From positions 1-44,746 of the forward strand of contig JAEXBU010000018.1 of assembly GCA_023393815.1 (NCBI GenBank): a stretch of DNA of 44,746 nt, written 5' to 3'. Positions 7,483 to 15,698 of this stretch are shown here, in pieces. Every line of letters starts with the position of its first letter. Within the stretch, counting starts at the first letter, position 1. The translations under genes were made by a program, and so were the position numbers. Origin of the DNA: Bacillota bacterium (lineage in GTDB: Bacteria; Bacillota; Clostridia; Tissierellales; Peptoniphilaceae). The notes beneath the pieces were generated by a model. The model was not told the origin of the DNA, ran no database searches, and worked only from the letters and a program-made list of their open reading frames with translations.

Positions 7483-8832
7483 TTAATTCATTGTCACCAT
7501 TTCTTCGGAAGCCGTCGGGTGAATGGCCACGGTGGCGTCGAAGTCGGCTTTGGTGGCTCCCATGGTGACGGCTACGGAAAATCCCTGTATCATTTCGTCG
7601 ACGCCTTCGCCGACGGCGTGAACGCCTACAATTTTTTCTTCGTCGCCGGCGCAGACGAGAAGCATTTTATTGGTAAGTCCGTCCCCTGTGATGGAGGAGC
7701 GCATATCCGTAAAGGTGGTATCGTAGGTGGTGACGTGATCTTCTCCGTAGGTTTTAATGGCGGCCTTTTCCGTAAGACCCACAGAGCCCATGGGAGGGTG
7801 AGAAAAGACCACGGTGGGAATGTTGTCGTATTGCAGGTGCGCGTCTTTCTTGCCGCCGAAGAGGCGGTCGGAGAGCTTTCTTCCCGCTGCGATGGCTACA
7901 GGGGTAAGATCCAATTTTCCCGTGACGTCGCCGATGGCGTAGATGCCCTTTTGGGTCGTGTTTTCATAAGCGTCGGAGACGATGCGTCCCCGGTCGTCTA
8001 CGTCCACGCCGGCCTTTTCGAGGCCCAGATCCTTTGTGTTGGGAGTGACGCCGCCCGTCCAAAGAATGCGTTCGTAGACGGCGGTGGATCCGTCTTTCAA
8101 AGTGGTCAAAATGCCCTCGTCGGTTTTTTCGAAGCGTGCGCATTCCGTCTTGAAATGTATGTTTACCCCCGCCGACTGAATCATTTTCGCGACTTCCTCG
8201 GTAATGGCTTTGTCGAATTTCTTTAAGATCCGATCGTCCCGAACCAGGTAGTGGACTTCTACGCCCATACCCGCGAGGAAAGAGGACAATTCCGTGCCGA
8301 TGTAGCCGCCGCCGACGACGGCCACGGTTTTCGGCAAAGTTTCCCAAAGGAAAAAGTCGTTGGAGTAGTCTACGAGCTCGGCACCTTCTACCGGGCAGGG
8401 GGTAGGCGAGGCGCCGGCGGCGATGGTTATGTGTTCGGCGGTGTAATCTTCGCCGTTGACGTGCACCGTGTGGGCGTCTACAAAGCGAGCCCGGCCGTGA
8501 ATGTGAGTAATGCCGTTTTCAAGCAGGCTTTTTTTGTAGGCGGCGCGAGCCCCTTCCACATAGGCCATTTGAGAATTTTTCAAGGTCTTGTAGTCGAAAG
8601 ACCAACCGTGCAGATTGTAGCCGTAAGGTGTCGCTTCCGTTTCCAACGTGCGGCGAATGCCGGAGGCGTACCAGAGCACCTTTTTCGGCACGCAACCTCG
8701 GTTGACGCAAGTGCCCCCCAATAGGTTTTCTTCGATGACGGCGACTTTTTTTCCATACTTTGATGCGCGATTGGCGGTGGCAATGCCGCCGCTTCCGCCA
8801 CCGATGACGATGTAATCAAATACCTTGGACAA
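7483..8832 (-). CDS. gor: Glutathione-disulfide reductase
   Basis: A 449-residue FAD/NADPH disulfide oxidoreductase of normal length. It has an FAD-binding GGGSGG near residue 12, the redox-active pair in GGTCVNRGCVPKK (residues about 40-52), an NAD(P) Rossmann motif VVGGGYIGTELSSF near 175, the second FAD motif YAIGDVTG near 300, and the C-terminal catalytic pair HPTASEE. The CVNRGC and HPTASEE forms point to glutathione reductase over dihydrolipoamide or mycothione relatives. It would keep imported glutathione reduced; no gshAB is in the window. The start is TTG 8832, with AAAGGAG 7 bases upstream on the minus strand. It is separated from yeiH by that gene's terminator, so it is probably monocistronic. 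Confidence 0.9.
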   Translation of the reverse strand: MSKVFDYIVIGGGSGGIATANRASKYGKKVAVIEENLLGGTCVNRGCVPKKVLWYASGIRRTLETEATPYGYNLHGWSFDYKTLKNSQMAYVEGARAAYKKSLLENGITHIHGRARFVDAHTVHVNGEDYTAEHITIAAGASPTPCPVEGAELVDYSNDFFLWETLPKTVAVVGGGYIGTELSSFLAGMGVEVHYLVRDDRILKKFDKAITEEVAKMIQSAGVNIHFKTECARFEKTDEGILTTLKDGSTAVYERILWTGGVTPNTKDLGLEKAGVDVDDRGRIVSDAYENTTQKGIYAIGDVTGKLDLTPVAIAAGRKLSDRLFGGKKDAHLQYDNIPTVVFSHPPMGSVGLTEKAAIKTYGEDHVTTYDTTFTDMRSSITGDGLTNKMLLVCAGDEEKIVGVHAVGEGVDEMIQGFSVAVTMGATKADFDATVAIHPTASEEMVTMN

Positions 8833-8863
8833 AACAAACTCCTTTCGAGACCTTCCTATTCCA

Positions 8864-8893
8864 CAAAAAAAGAGGATACGATGATCCTCTTAA
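8864..8893 (-). terminator. Intrinsic terminator after the yeiH-like gene
   Basis: On the minus strand AAGAGGAT-CATCGT-ATCCTCTT is followed by a T run. It lies between yeiH and the start of gor. Confidence 0.8.
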
Positions 8894-8906
8894 TCTTAGC
8901 TATATT

Positions 8907-9920
8907 TTATACGAGACCTATGAAATATTCAACGGCGATGGCGACGATGACCACGAGGGCCGAGATGACAAAGCCGTGGAGCATGGGGCCGGTGCCGGAA
9001 CTTTTCATGTCTTTCAGGGAGGTTTTCAGGCCGATGCCGGCGAGGGCCATAATCATTAGAAATTTACTGAGGAGTTTCAAGCTGTGGCCGACGGATTCGG
9101 GAATGAAGCCTGCGGTGTTAATAAAGGTAAGAGCCAAAAAGCCGAGGATGAACCAGGGGATGACCGTTGTCAGGGCGACGCCGGTTTTTTCATGATCGTT
9201 TTCGGTCTTGGATTTTATGTGGGCGTTTATCAGGGCGAAAATAATCACCGTAGGAATAATGACTATGGAACGGGTGAGTTTTACCATGGTGGCGAAGTCA
9301 CCGGCGGCGTCGGAGAAGGCGTAACCTGCGGCTACGACGGAAGAGGTGTCATTGACGGCGGTTCCCGCCCACAGGCCGTAAGCCATATCGGACAGACCCA
9401 AGGCGTGACCCAAAAGAGGGAAGGCCACGATCATGACCATGTCGAAAATAAAAGTGGCGCTCATGGCGTAGGCGATGTCCAAATCGTCGGCGTCGATAAC
9501 CGGGGCGATGGAGGCGATGGCGCTACCGCCGCAAATGCCCGTGCCGGCGGAAATAAGATTCGACATTTTCCAGTTCAGGCCGAAGAATTTTCCGGAGAAG
9601 TGGCCGAGGCCGAAGCAGGTAAGTAAGGTAAAGATCATGACGGAAATGGATAGGCGACCCACTTGAAAGACCGTAGCCATGTTCAAGGAAGCGCCGAGCA
9701 AAATAATGCCCAGTTTCAGTAATTTTTTCGAGGCAAGGGAGGCGCCTTTTTCTACGCTTTTTGTCGATTGTATGAAATGGTTGATGATCATGCCGATGAA
9801 CAGGGCGATAACCGATGCGCTGATGAGCGGAACGGGAAGCAAGTCTTCGATAAATTTAGCGACGGCGGCAATGAGAAGGGTCAACAGAACCCCGGGAATA
9901 AATGATTGGATGGATTTCAA
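8907..9920 (-). CDS. yeiH: YeiH/PF03601-family putative sulfate (or sulfonate-derived anion) exporter
   Basis: A 337-residue integral membrane protein with about ten segments. It carries the family hallmarks LKLGIILLGASLN (near residue 70), GTGICGGSAIASIAPVI (near 130) and AGTAVNDTSSVVAAGYA (near 190). The family is annotated as putative sulfate exporters because of links to taurine or cysteate breakdown, but transport has rarely been shown. The start is TTG 9920, with AAGGAG upstream on the minus strand; no in-frame ATG lies nearby. It is divergent from a LysR-type gene, the same arrangement as yeiH and yeiE in E. coli, so the regulator probably controls it. The neighbour gor also concerns sulfur redox chemistry. 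Confidence 0.85.
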   Translation of the reverse strand: MKSIQSFIPGVLLTLLIAAVAKFIEDLLPVPLISASVIALFIGMIINHFIQSTKSVEKGASLASKKLLKLGIILLGASLNMATVFQVGRLSISVMIFTLLTCFGLGHFSGKFFGLNWKMSNLISAGTGICGGSAIASIAPVIDADDLDIAYAMSATFIFDMVMIVAFPLLGHALGLSDMAYGLWAGTAVNDTSSVVAAGYAFSDAAGDFATMVKLTRSIVIIPTVIIFALINAHIKSKTENDHEKTGVALTTVIPWFILGFLALTFINTAGFIPESVGHSLKLLSKFLMIMALAGIGLKTSLKDMKSSGTGPMLHGFVISALVVIVAIAVEYFIGLV

Positions 9921-10021
9921 TGGTATGCTCCTTTCTTTGATATATTGATCATCTCATAAAATTAAGATAAAATAAAATTATAATTCATTATAGAACAATA
10001 AAAAAACGATATGGAGGGACC
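9921..10021. promoter_or_regulatory. Divergent regulatory region between yeiH and the LysR gene
   Basis: A 101-base AT-rich gap with a dyad ATAAT-TC-ATTAT (9980-9991), a plausible LysR-type operator core (T-Nx-A). Both start codons have ribosome binding sites at its two ends. No clear -35 box was found in either direction. Confidence 0.45.
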
Positions 10022-10881
10022 ATGGACGTTCGACTGAGCACATTTTTAGAAGTGTTGGACACGAGAAATTACACCAAGGCCGCCGAGCGCCTACACATTA
10101 CTCAGCCTGCGGTAACCAAACATATACGCTCCTTGGAAGAGGAATTCGGCGTGCATTTTTTTCGCTACGACGGAAAGAAAATGGTGCCTACGGAGGACGC
10201 GTCGATTCTGGAAATGTATGCTCGAAGCCAGCAGAAAAATTATAGGGATATGCGGGATCACTTTCAGAGAGAAAAAGCGCGAACTGTTCGCATCGGACTC
10301 ACGAAGACCTTGGGGGAGTACGCCTATGTGGACAAGCTGCTGGATTTTGTGCGCGACCGTTCTAACGACTTCGTCTTTGTAATAGACAATACGGAAGCTC
10401 TTTTGGAAAAACTTCGAAACGCCCACTTGGATTTCCTCATGGTGGAGGGACAGTTTGCAAAAAAAAATTCGACTACGCCATCTTAAGGGAAGAGACCTTT
10501 ACGGGCGTTTGCAGCGCGACACATCCGTACAGCAAAAGGACGCTTACGATAAAAGAGGTTGCCGAGGCCTGCCTTATTTTACGGGAAGAGGGCTCCGGTT
10601 CCCGGGAAATCCTCGAAGATAAATTGCGTTACAAGGGCTATGCGGTGCGGGATTTTCAGCGGTCGATTACCGCCTCGAGCCCCGTGCTTTTGTCTCGTTT
10701 GGTGGCGGAGGGCGTGGGCATTTCTTTCGGCTACGAAAGTATCGCCAAAGACGACCCGTCCCTGTCGACTTTCGAGGTGGAAGGCATTACGGGAAAGCAC
10801 GAATTTTCTCTGGTGGCGCTGAAATCTACGGGGGGCATTGAATTGTTTCGACGACTGGAAGCGGGCGAAGAGGAGTTGTAA
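10022..10881 (+). pseudogene. LysR-family transcriptional regulator, frameshifted at an A9 run
   Basis: The first frame (10022-10486) encodes a winged helix-turn-helix with FLEVLDTRNYTKAAERLHITQ and a helix-4 region, then the start of an effector-binding domain, before ending in KKNSTTPS. The remainder of the domain continues in the -1 frame without a stop from about 10468 to the TAA at 10879-10881 (beginning FDYAILREETFTGVCSAT and including SSPVLLSRLVAEGVGISF). The switch point is a run of nine A residues (10459-10467). With ten A residues the gene would be a single 286-residue protein of ordinary LysR length. It could be a sequencing error, true decay, phase variation or productive slippage. 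It has a good site (GGAGGG) before ATG 10022 and is divergent from the yeiH transporter, its likely target. Confidence 0.8.
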
Positions 10882-10883
10882 GA

Positions 10884-10907
10884 AGGTGCCTTAAGGGCAC
10901 TTTTTTA
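10884..10907 (+). terminator. Intrinsic terminator after the LysR gene
   Basis: A short stem GTGCC/GGCAC with a T6 tail begins a few bases after the stop codon. Confidence 0.7.
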
Positions 10908-10921
10908 TTGTGGCGTAGACA

Positions 10922-10950
10922 AAAAGAAAACCCTCGGCATTTGCCGAGGG
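10922..10950 (-). terminator. Intrinsic terminator after the AGCS symporter
   Basis: On the minus strand CCCTCGGC-AAAT-GCCGAGGG is followed by TTTTCTTTTT. It lies downstream of the TAA at 10975-10977, not of the internal TAG, which supports the longer gene model. Confidence 0.85.
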
Positions 10951-10974
10951 AATCTTTAGCAGTATGAGTATGAG

Positions 10975-12351
10975 TTATTTTAATAAGTGTTGATAGTCTG
11001 CCGGGGACGTCCGTTTGCGGTCGTCTTTGAAGAAGTCTTTTTCCAATGCGACGACGACGCCGGAGAGTCCAATCAAACCGATCAAGTTGGGGATGGCCAT
11101 TAAAGCGTTTAAGATGTTGGCAACGGTCCATGCCTAATCCAATTGCATAACGCAACCGACAAAAATCATGATCAAGTAGAGAATCTTGTAAGGCGTACCG
11201 ATCTTTGCGCCCAAAAGGTAGCGGGCAGATGTTTCGCCGTAGTATTCCCAACCGAGAATTGTGGAGAATGCGAAGAGCAACAAGCCTAAGGATACGATGT
11301 ATTTACCAAGGCTGAACTTCATGGAGAATGCTGTGGCAGCTAGTGCCGATGCATCGTCAACGCCCGTATTCAAAACGCCGGATGTGGTAATAACCAATGC
11401 GGTAATGGAGCAGACGACGAAGGTGTCCAAGAAGACTTCCGTTACGCCCCACATCCCTTGACGGGTCGGGTGGTCGGTGGAAGCGGTCGCGTGCGCGATC
11501 GGCGAAGAACCTAAGCCGGCTTCGTTGGTGAAGACACCGCGGCTGACGCCGTTTCGCATAGCCATCATAATGGTGTAGCCGATGGCACCGCCGCCGACAG
11601 CGGCCGGGTTAAATGCGCCGACGAAGATGGAGCGGATAGCGCTGGGAATATTGCCTGCATTCATGAGGATAACGATTAAACCGCCGACAATGTAGAAAGC
11701 GGCCATAAAGGGAACGAGTTTTTCGGTAACTTTCGAAATGGATTGGATCCCACCGATAATAACGATGGCGGCCAATACGGTAATGACTACGCCGGTGATT
11801 ACGGGAGGTACGTTAAAGGACGATTTCAAGGTGCCGGCGATGGCGTTGGATTGAACGGAGCAGCCGATACCGAAGCAGGCGACGGCGGCCAAGAATGCGA
11901 AGGCCTTGCCGAGCCAAGGTTGTTTCAAGCCGCGGTCGAGGTAGTACATGGGGCCGCCGGCATAGCCGTCTTTCGTTTTTACGCGATAAGCGACAGCCAG
12001 GTTAACTTCCGAGAATTTTGTGCACATGCCGAAGAATGCGGCAACCCACATCCAGAAGACAGCGCCGGGACCGCCGCCTAAGATAGCGACCGATACGCCG
12101 ACGATATTACCGGTACCGACCGTAGCGGCCAATGCCGTGGAGAGGGCTTGGAAAGGCGAAATCGCGCCTTCTTCAACATCCGATTTTTCGAACATTTTTC
12201 CCATGGTGTTTTTGAGAATATATCCGAAATGCCGCAATTGTACGAAGCGGGTGCGTAGGGACAGGATGATGCCTGCACCGACAAGCAAAACGATGAGGGG
12301 AACGCCCCACACGAAAGAATCAATTTTAGTTAGTACATCTGCGAAACTCAT
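10975..12351 (-). pseudogene. AGCS-family sodium/alanine symporter gene with in-frame TAG
   Basis: From ATG 12351 the frame encodes 405 residues of an alanine or glycine:cation symporter with about ten membrane segments. Family motifs include ALAATVGTGNIVGVSVAI, GGPGAVFWMW, and TNEAGLGSSPIAHA. It stops at a TAG (11134-11136) after MQLD. The same frame then continues for 52 codons, AWTVANILNALMAIPNLIGL and onward, to TAA (10975-10977), which is exactly the expected C-terminal end of this family. Relatives have a leucine-like residue at the stop position, so a single T to A change (TTG to TAG) would explain it. The product either lacks its last membrane helix, is dead, or is read through. A strong GGAGGTGA site precedes the start, and TATAAT lies upstream at 12393-12398. 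Confidence 0.85.
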
Positions 12352-12392
12352 AAGTCACCTCCGAATAAGTATAAATAACTGCTGATAGGCAT

Positions 12393-12398
12393 ATTATA
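12393..12398 (-). promoter_or_regulatory. -10 element for the AGCS symporter
   Basis: TATAAT on the minus strand, about 40 bases before the start codon. No convincing -35 box is present 17 bases further upstream. Confidence 0.45.
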
Positions 12399-12421
12399 CA
12401 CCGTTTTTCAGAAAATTAAAG

Positions 12422-12466
12422 ACTAATTTTAGAAAAAGTCTTACTTTTTCTAAAATTAGTTTTTTA
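12422..12466. repeat. Perfect 18-bp inverted repeat (hairpin) followed by T run
   Basis: ACTAATTTTAGAAAAAGT (12422-12439) and its exact reverse complement (12443-12460) enclose a 3-base loop, with T6 after it. It could be a plus-strand terminator, although no plus-strand gene precedes it. It could also be a remnant repeat element. No target-site duplication was found. Confidence 0.7.
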
Positions 12467-12877
12467 TCAAAAGCCGAAGGTCATAAAAATATCAAGGGAA
12501 TAGGTATGTAAAAAATAAAATTTAAAATCATACGGAAAACAGGAAAATTATTTAATGCAGAAAAGGATTTCTCGTGAAAAGGCGAAAAATAGAGGATAGA
12601 CGGAGATTTGGCGAGATAAAATCAGAATATTGAAATAAATGCAAGTAAATGAATCGGTTCGAAGGTAGACTTCCCTGCGCAAGTGTTCGTTTTTTGAAGT
12701 GTTTTTCCATAGACGCATCGCCGACAAGGGAGAACGAAAGGTTTGAAAAATGGATCCTTCCACGTTGTGCAGAAAATTTTCCCATGGAAAAGCGGTTTGC
12801 GCCGTCAAATGCGGGTATTCTTCCGTGAAGATGAGGAAAGATAAAGGTGAGGATTTTATTTTTTACATTGAAATCCC

Positions 12878-12906
12878 TTGTCACTGGATTTGCTGCGTGC
12901 TATACT
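12878..12906 (+). promoter_or_regulatory. Promoter of the thiSFGHE operon
   Basis: TTGTCA (12878-12883) and TATACT (12901-12906) are 17 bases apart. Predicted initiation is near 12913, within a 5-bp dyad TGCAC-AGA-GTGCA (12908-12920) that could be an operator or part of a leader fold. Confidence 0.7.
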
Positions 12907-12922
12907 CTGCACAGAGTGCAAG

Positions 12923-12970
12923 GCACGAAGGGGTACACCACCGCGGGTGTAGTTCCTTCGTGCTTTTTTT
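12923..12970 (+). terminator. Leader terminator/attenuator before thiS
   Basis: A strong hairpin with outer stem GCACGAAGG/CCTTCGTGC and inner stem TACACC/GGTGTA is followed by T7. It lies only about 10 bases after the predicted start of transcription and just before the thiS ribosome binding site. No TPP aptamer is present here. Confidence 0.75.
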
Positions 12971-12985
12971 GTTGAGGAGATGACT

Positions 12986-13180
12986 GTGAAAATAAACGGA
13001 AAAGTCATAAAAATCACTGGTCCGAAACCTCTGGTCTCCGTCTTAAAAGAGGCCGGATACGATCCCAACGGCGTGGTCCTTGAGAAAAATGGGATTCTCG
13101 TTCGGCGAAGAGACGTGGCACAGACGATAGTTGAGGCGAAAGATGTATTGGAGGTGTTTTCTTTTACCGGTGGAGGTTAA
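12986..13180 (+). CDS. thiS: Sulfur carrier protein ThiS
   Basis: A 64-residue ubiquitin-like protein beginning MKINGKVIKI and ending FTGGG. The C-terminal glycines are needed for adenylation by ThiF and formation of the thiocarboxylate that donates sulfur to the thiazole ring. Three terminal glycines are present instead of the usual two. The chosen start is GTG 12986, six bases after GAGGAG; an in-frame ATG at 12980 directly abuts that site, too close to use it. It is the first gene of the thiazole operon, with its end overlapping thiF. Confidence 0.85.
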   Translation: MKINGKVIKITGPKPLVSVLKEAGYDPNGVVLEKNGILVRRRDVAQTIVEAKDVLEVFSFTGGG

Positions 13181-13769
13181 ACGATCCGACGTGTTGCTTC
13201 GGCAAAGCCCAGATGTCAACGACGCCGTAAAAGAAGCTACAGTCGCCGTCTTAGGCTGCGGAGGATTGGGTTCCAATGTGGCGTGGATCTTGGCGCGACT
13301 GGGCGTAGGCAAGCTTATTCTGTACGATTTCGACGTGGTAGAGGCTTCGAATTTAAACCGCCAAAACTACGGGGCGGCGGATATTGGTAAGGAGAAGGTG
13401 TCAGTGACTGCCGAACGCATAAAGGCGTGGCTGCCCTACGTACAGGTGGAGGCGCGGAAACGATTCGTCGACGTCGTCGAACTTCGGCATCTGGTCGTCG
13501 AGGCGGATGTGGTCGTCGAGGCCTACGACGGTGTGCAGTCGAAAATGGAGGCTTTCGATTTTTTTCAAGACGTAGAGCTACCTTATATTTGTACCACCGG
13601 CGTGGCGGGTCCCGTAGGCACCATAGAGCGAAAGGATTTCGGAAACATTCACCTGGTGGGAGATTTTCACGGCGAGGATCGCAAGGATTGTTACTTGCCC
13701 AAGGTCATGACCATCGCCGCCATGGAGTGTCAAATAGTGTTGGAACAATTGATAGGAGGAGAATCATGA
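13170..13769 (+). CDS. thiF: ThiS adenylyltransferase ThiF (short form)
   Basis: A protein of about 199 residues in the E1-like/MoeB superfamily. The nucleotide-binding loop VLGCGGLGSNVA lies near residue 27, followed by YDFDVVEASNLNRQNY (acidic residue plus Asn/Arg contacting ATP) and a conserved Asp in VVEAYDG. It adenylates the ThiS C-terminus. It is the short Firmicutes type, without the C-terminal zinc cysteines of E. coli ThiF; one late Cys (DRKDCYLPKV) is present. The exact start is uncertain. GTG 13170 overlaps the end of thiS and gives VEVKRSDVLL; GTG 13191 is an alternative. It is translationally coupled to thiG through an ATGA overlap. Confidence 0.85.
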   Translation: MEVKRSDVLLRQSPDVNDAVKEATVAVLGCGGLGSNVAWILARLGVGKLILYDFDVVEASNLNRQNYGAADIGKEKVSVTAERIKAWLPYVQVEARKRFVDVVELRHLVVEADVVVEAYDGVQSKMEAFDFFQDVELPYICTTGVAGPVGTIERKDFGNIHLVGDFHGEDRKDCYLPKVMTIAAMECQIVLEQLIGGES

Positions 13770-14530
13770 ACGATACGTGGACATTAGGAAATAAGACTTT
13801 TACTTCCCGCTTTATTTTAGGTTCGGGTAAATACGCGCCGGAAATCATCGATGCGGCCGTCTCTCAGGCCGGTGCCGAAATGGCCACCGTAGCTCTTCGC
13901 CGGGCGAATACGGCGGATGTAACGAATATTTTGGATTTCATTCCGAAGCACGTAACCTTAATCCCCAACACCAGTGGCGCCAGGGACGCCGATGAAGCCG
14001 TGCGCATTGCCCGCCTGGCCAAGGAAATGGGCTGCGGAAATTTCGTTAAAATTGAAATCATCCGCGACTCCAAGTACCTATTGCCGGACAACGAACAAAC
14101 TTTAAGAGCTACGGAAATTTTGGCCAAAGAAGGTTTTGTCGTACTGCCCTATATGTATCCGGACCTGAACTATGCTCGGGATATGCGCGATGCCGGCGCG
14201 AGCGCGATTATGCCCTTGGCATCTCCCATCGGAAGCAACAAGGGCCTTGCCACGAAGGCCTTTATCCAAATTTTAATCGACGAGATCGATCTGCCCGTGA
14301 TTGTGGATGCCGGAATCGGCCGTCCTTCTCAAGGGGCGGAAGCCATGGAAATGGGCGCCGCCGCCATTATGGCCAACACGGGAATCGCGACGGCGGGAGA
14401 TATTCCCATGATGGCGAAGGCATTTAAGTTGGGGATCGAGGCGGGACGGTTGGCCTACCTATCCAAGCCGGGTCGTATTTTGGATAGGGGCGCCGACCCG
14501 TCCTCTCCCTTGAGAGACTTCTTCGATTGA
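13766..14530 (+). CDS. thiG: Thiazole synthase
   Basis: A 254-residue TIM-barrel enzyme that condenses deoxyxylulose 5-phosphate, dehydroglycine and ThiS thiocarboxylate into the thiazole phosphate. Visible features are the N-terminal FILGSGKY, the LRR in VALRRANTADV, the Schiff-base Lys in FVKIEII, VLPYMYPD, the phosphate loop MPLASPIGSNKG, and VDAGIGRPSQGAEAMEMG. The length is normal. ATG 13766 overlaps the thiF stop and has GGAGGAG before it. An earlier in-frame start would lie wholly inside thiF and is rejected. ThiH, encoded next, supplies dehydroglycine. Confidence 0.96.
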   Translation: MNDTWTLGNKTFTSRFILGSGKYAPEIIDAAVSQAGAEMATVALRRANTADVTNILDFIPKHVTLIPNTSGARDADEAVRIARLAKEMGCGNFVKIEIIRDSKYLLPDNEQTLRATEILAKEGFVVLPYMYPDLNYARDMRDAGASAIMPLASPIGSNKGLATKAFIQILIDEIDLPVIVDAGIGRPSQGAEAMEMGAAAIMANTGIATAGDIPMMAKAFKLGIEAGRLAYLSKPGRILDRGADPSSPLRDFFD

Positions 14531-14540
14531 GAGGTGTATC

Positions 14541-15698
14541 ATGATAAAAACAGTATTCGACTACGCGCCGGGCATGGATCAAATTTCGGAAGCTATTCCC
14601 AAGGAAATTGCCGCCACCTACGAAAGAGAGCGCGTCCGCACCGTTACCGGGGCCGACGTGGCGGCGGTGCTGGAGAAAGAGCGCCTGACGCCCGACGATT
14701 TCTATACCCTGCTTTCGCCGACGGCGGAACCGTATTTGGAAAAGATGATGGAAAAATCTCGCGGCCTGAGACGGCAATATTTCGGCGACAACGTCTATTC
14801 TTTCTCGCCCCTTTATATCGCTAATTATTGCGAAAATGGCTGCCGTTACTGTGGATTTAACGCAAAAAGTAGCATTAAGCGGGCAGCGTTGCGTGACGAG
14901 GAGATTGAAGTGGAAATGCGAGCGCTGGCCAAAGACGGCATCGAAGATGTGTTGATTTTAACGGGGGAAAGCAGTCACTATTCTCCCGTCGAATACATTG
15001 AAAATGCCGTAAAGCTCGCGAGGAAGTATTTCCGCGTGGTGGGTCTGGAAATTTATCCAGTCAATGTGGCCGACTACAAACGGCTGCAGGAGGCCGGAGC
15101 CGATTTCGTTACGGTATTTCAGGAAAGCTACGATCCCGAAGTCTACGATTACTACCATCCGCGAGGAAATAAGCGGAGCATGATTTATCGCATGGGCACC
15201 CAAGAGCGGGCGGCTATGGGCGGTATGCGCGGAGTCGGCTTCGGCGTGCTCTTCGGCTTGGCGGATCCCGTGGCCGACTGTTTCCGACTGGGTCTGCATG
15301 CCTATTTGCTTCAACGGAAATACCCGCACGTGGAAATCGCCGTATCCTTTCCGCGGATTCGCCCGACCCACGGGGCCGAAGATGTGGACAACACCAATCG
15401 CATCGGCGAAAGAAAGTTGATGCAATTTATTACGGCCATGCGCATCTTCCTTCCTTTCGCTTCCATTACGATTTCTACGAGGGAACGAAAGGAATTTAGA
15501 GATCAAGCCATGCTCTACGCGGCGACAAAGATTTCCGCCTCCGTGGATACGGGGATCGGTCGCCGAGGCCAGGAACCGGAGGAAGACGAAGGGGAAGAAC
15601 AATTCGTCATCGCCGACGAGCGCACCTTGGATGAAATCGAAAAGGATTTGAAAGAAGAAGGCCTCTACGTCCTCAGAAACGACTACATTCGCCTATGA
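14541..15698 (+). CDS. thiH: 2-iminoacetate synthase (radical SAM)
   Basis: A 385-residue radical SAM enzyme with the [4Fe-4S]-binding motif CENGCRYCGF (CX3CX2C) near residue 97 and a barrel with VLILTGESSHYSP and GLEIYPVNV. The C-terminal part includes SASVDTGIGRRG and an acidic patch. ThiH cleaves tyrosine to p-cresol and dehydroglycine for ThiG. Using ThiH and not the oxygen-dependent glycine oxidase ThiO agrees with an anaerobic life. It has a good AGAGGTG site, and its stop overlaps the start of thiE by four bases (ATGA). Confidence 0.95.
   Translation: MIKTVFDYAPGMDQISEAIPKEIAATYERERVRTVTGADVAAVLEKERLTPDDFYTLLSPTAEPYLEKMMEKSRGLRRQYFGDNVYSFSPLYIANYCENGCRYCGFNAKSSIKRAALRDEEIEVEMRALAKDGIEDVLILTGESSHYSPVEYIENAVKLARKYFRVVGLEIYPVNVADYKRLQEAGADFVTVFQESYDPEVYDYYHPRGNKRSMIYRMGTQERAAMGGMRGVGFGVLFGLADPVADCFRLGLHAYLLQRKYPHVEIAVSFPRIRPTHGAEDVDNTNRIGERKLMQFITAMRIFLPFASITISTRERKEFRDQAMLYAATKISASVDTGIGRRGQEPEEDEGEEQFVIADERTLDEIEKDLKEEGLYVLRNDYIRL

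Larger units (their letters stand above)
12352..12877. other. Gene-poor AT-rich intergenic stretch
   Basis: About 525 bases with no convincing coding frame. It contains the symporter leader, a long hairpin at 12422-12460, and otherwise A-rich sequence with short open frames that show no codon bias, ribosome binding site or recognisable family. Nothing else could be identified. Confidence 0.6.

Noticed and set aside
12422..12460. Inverted repeat as an insertion sequence or MITE
   Set aside because: There is no transposase, no internal sequence beyond a 3-base loop, and no target duplication, so it is reported only as a hairpin.
12548..12884. Minus-strand open frames of 86-110 codons in the gene-poor gap
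   Set aside because: No ribosome binding site, no family-like composition, and the frames overlap one another; they look like chance frames in AT-rich DNA.
12907..12985. Second TPP riboswitch in the thiS leader
   Set aside because: The leader has GGGG and a terminator but lacks CTGAGA, ACCC, GAACCTGA and GCGTAGG elements, and is too short for a THI box.
13427..13765. N-terminal extension of ThiG
   Set aside because: It overlaps thiF in another frame; GGAGGAG and the ATGA junction fix the start at 13766.
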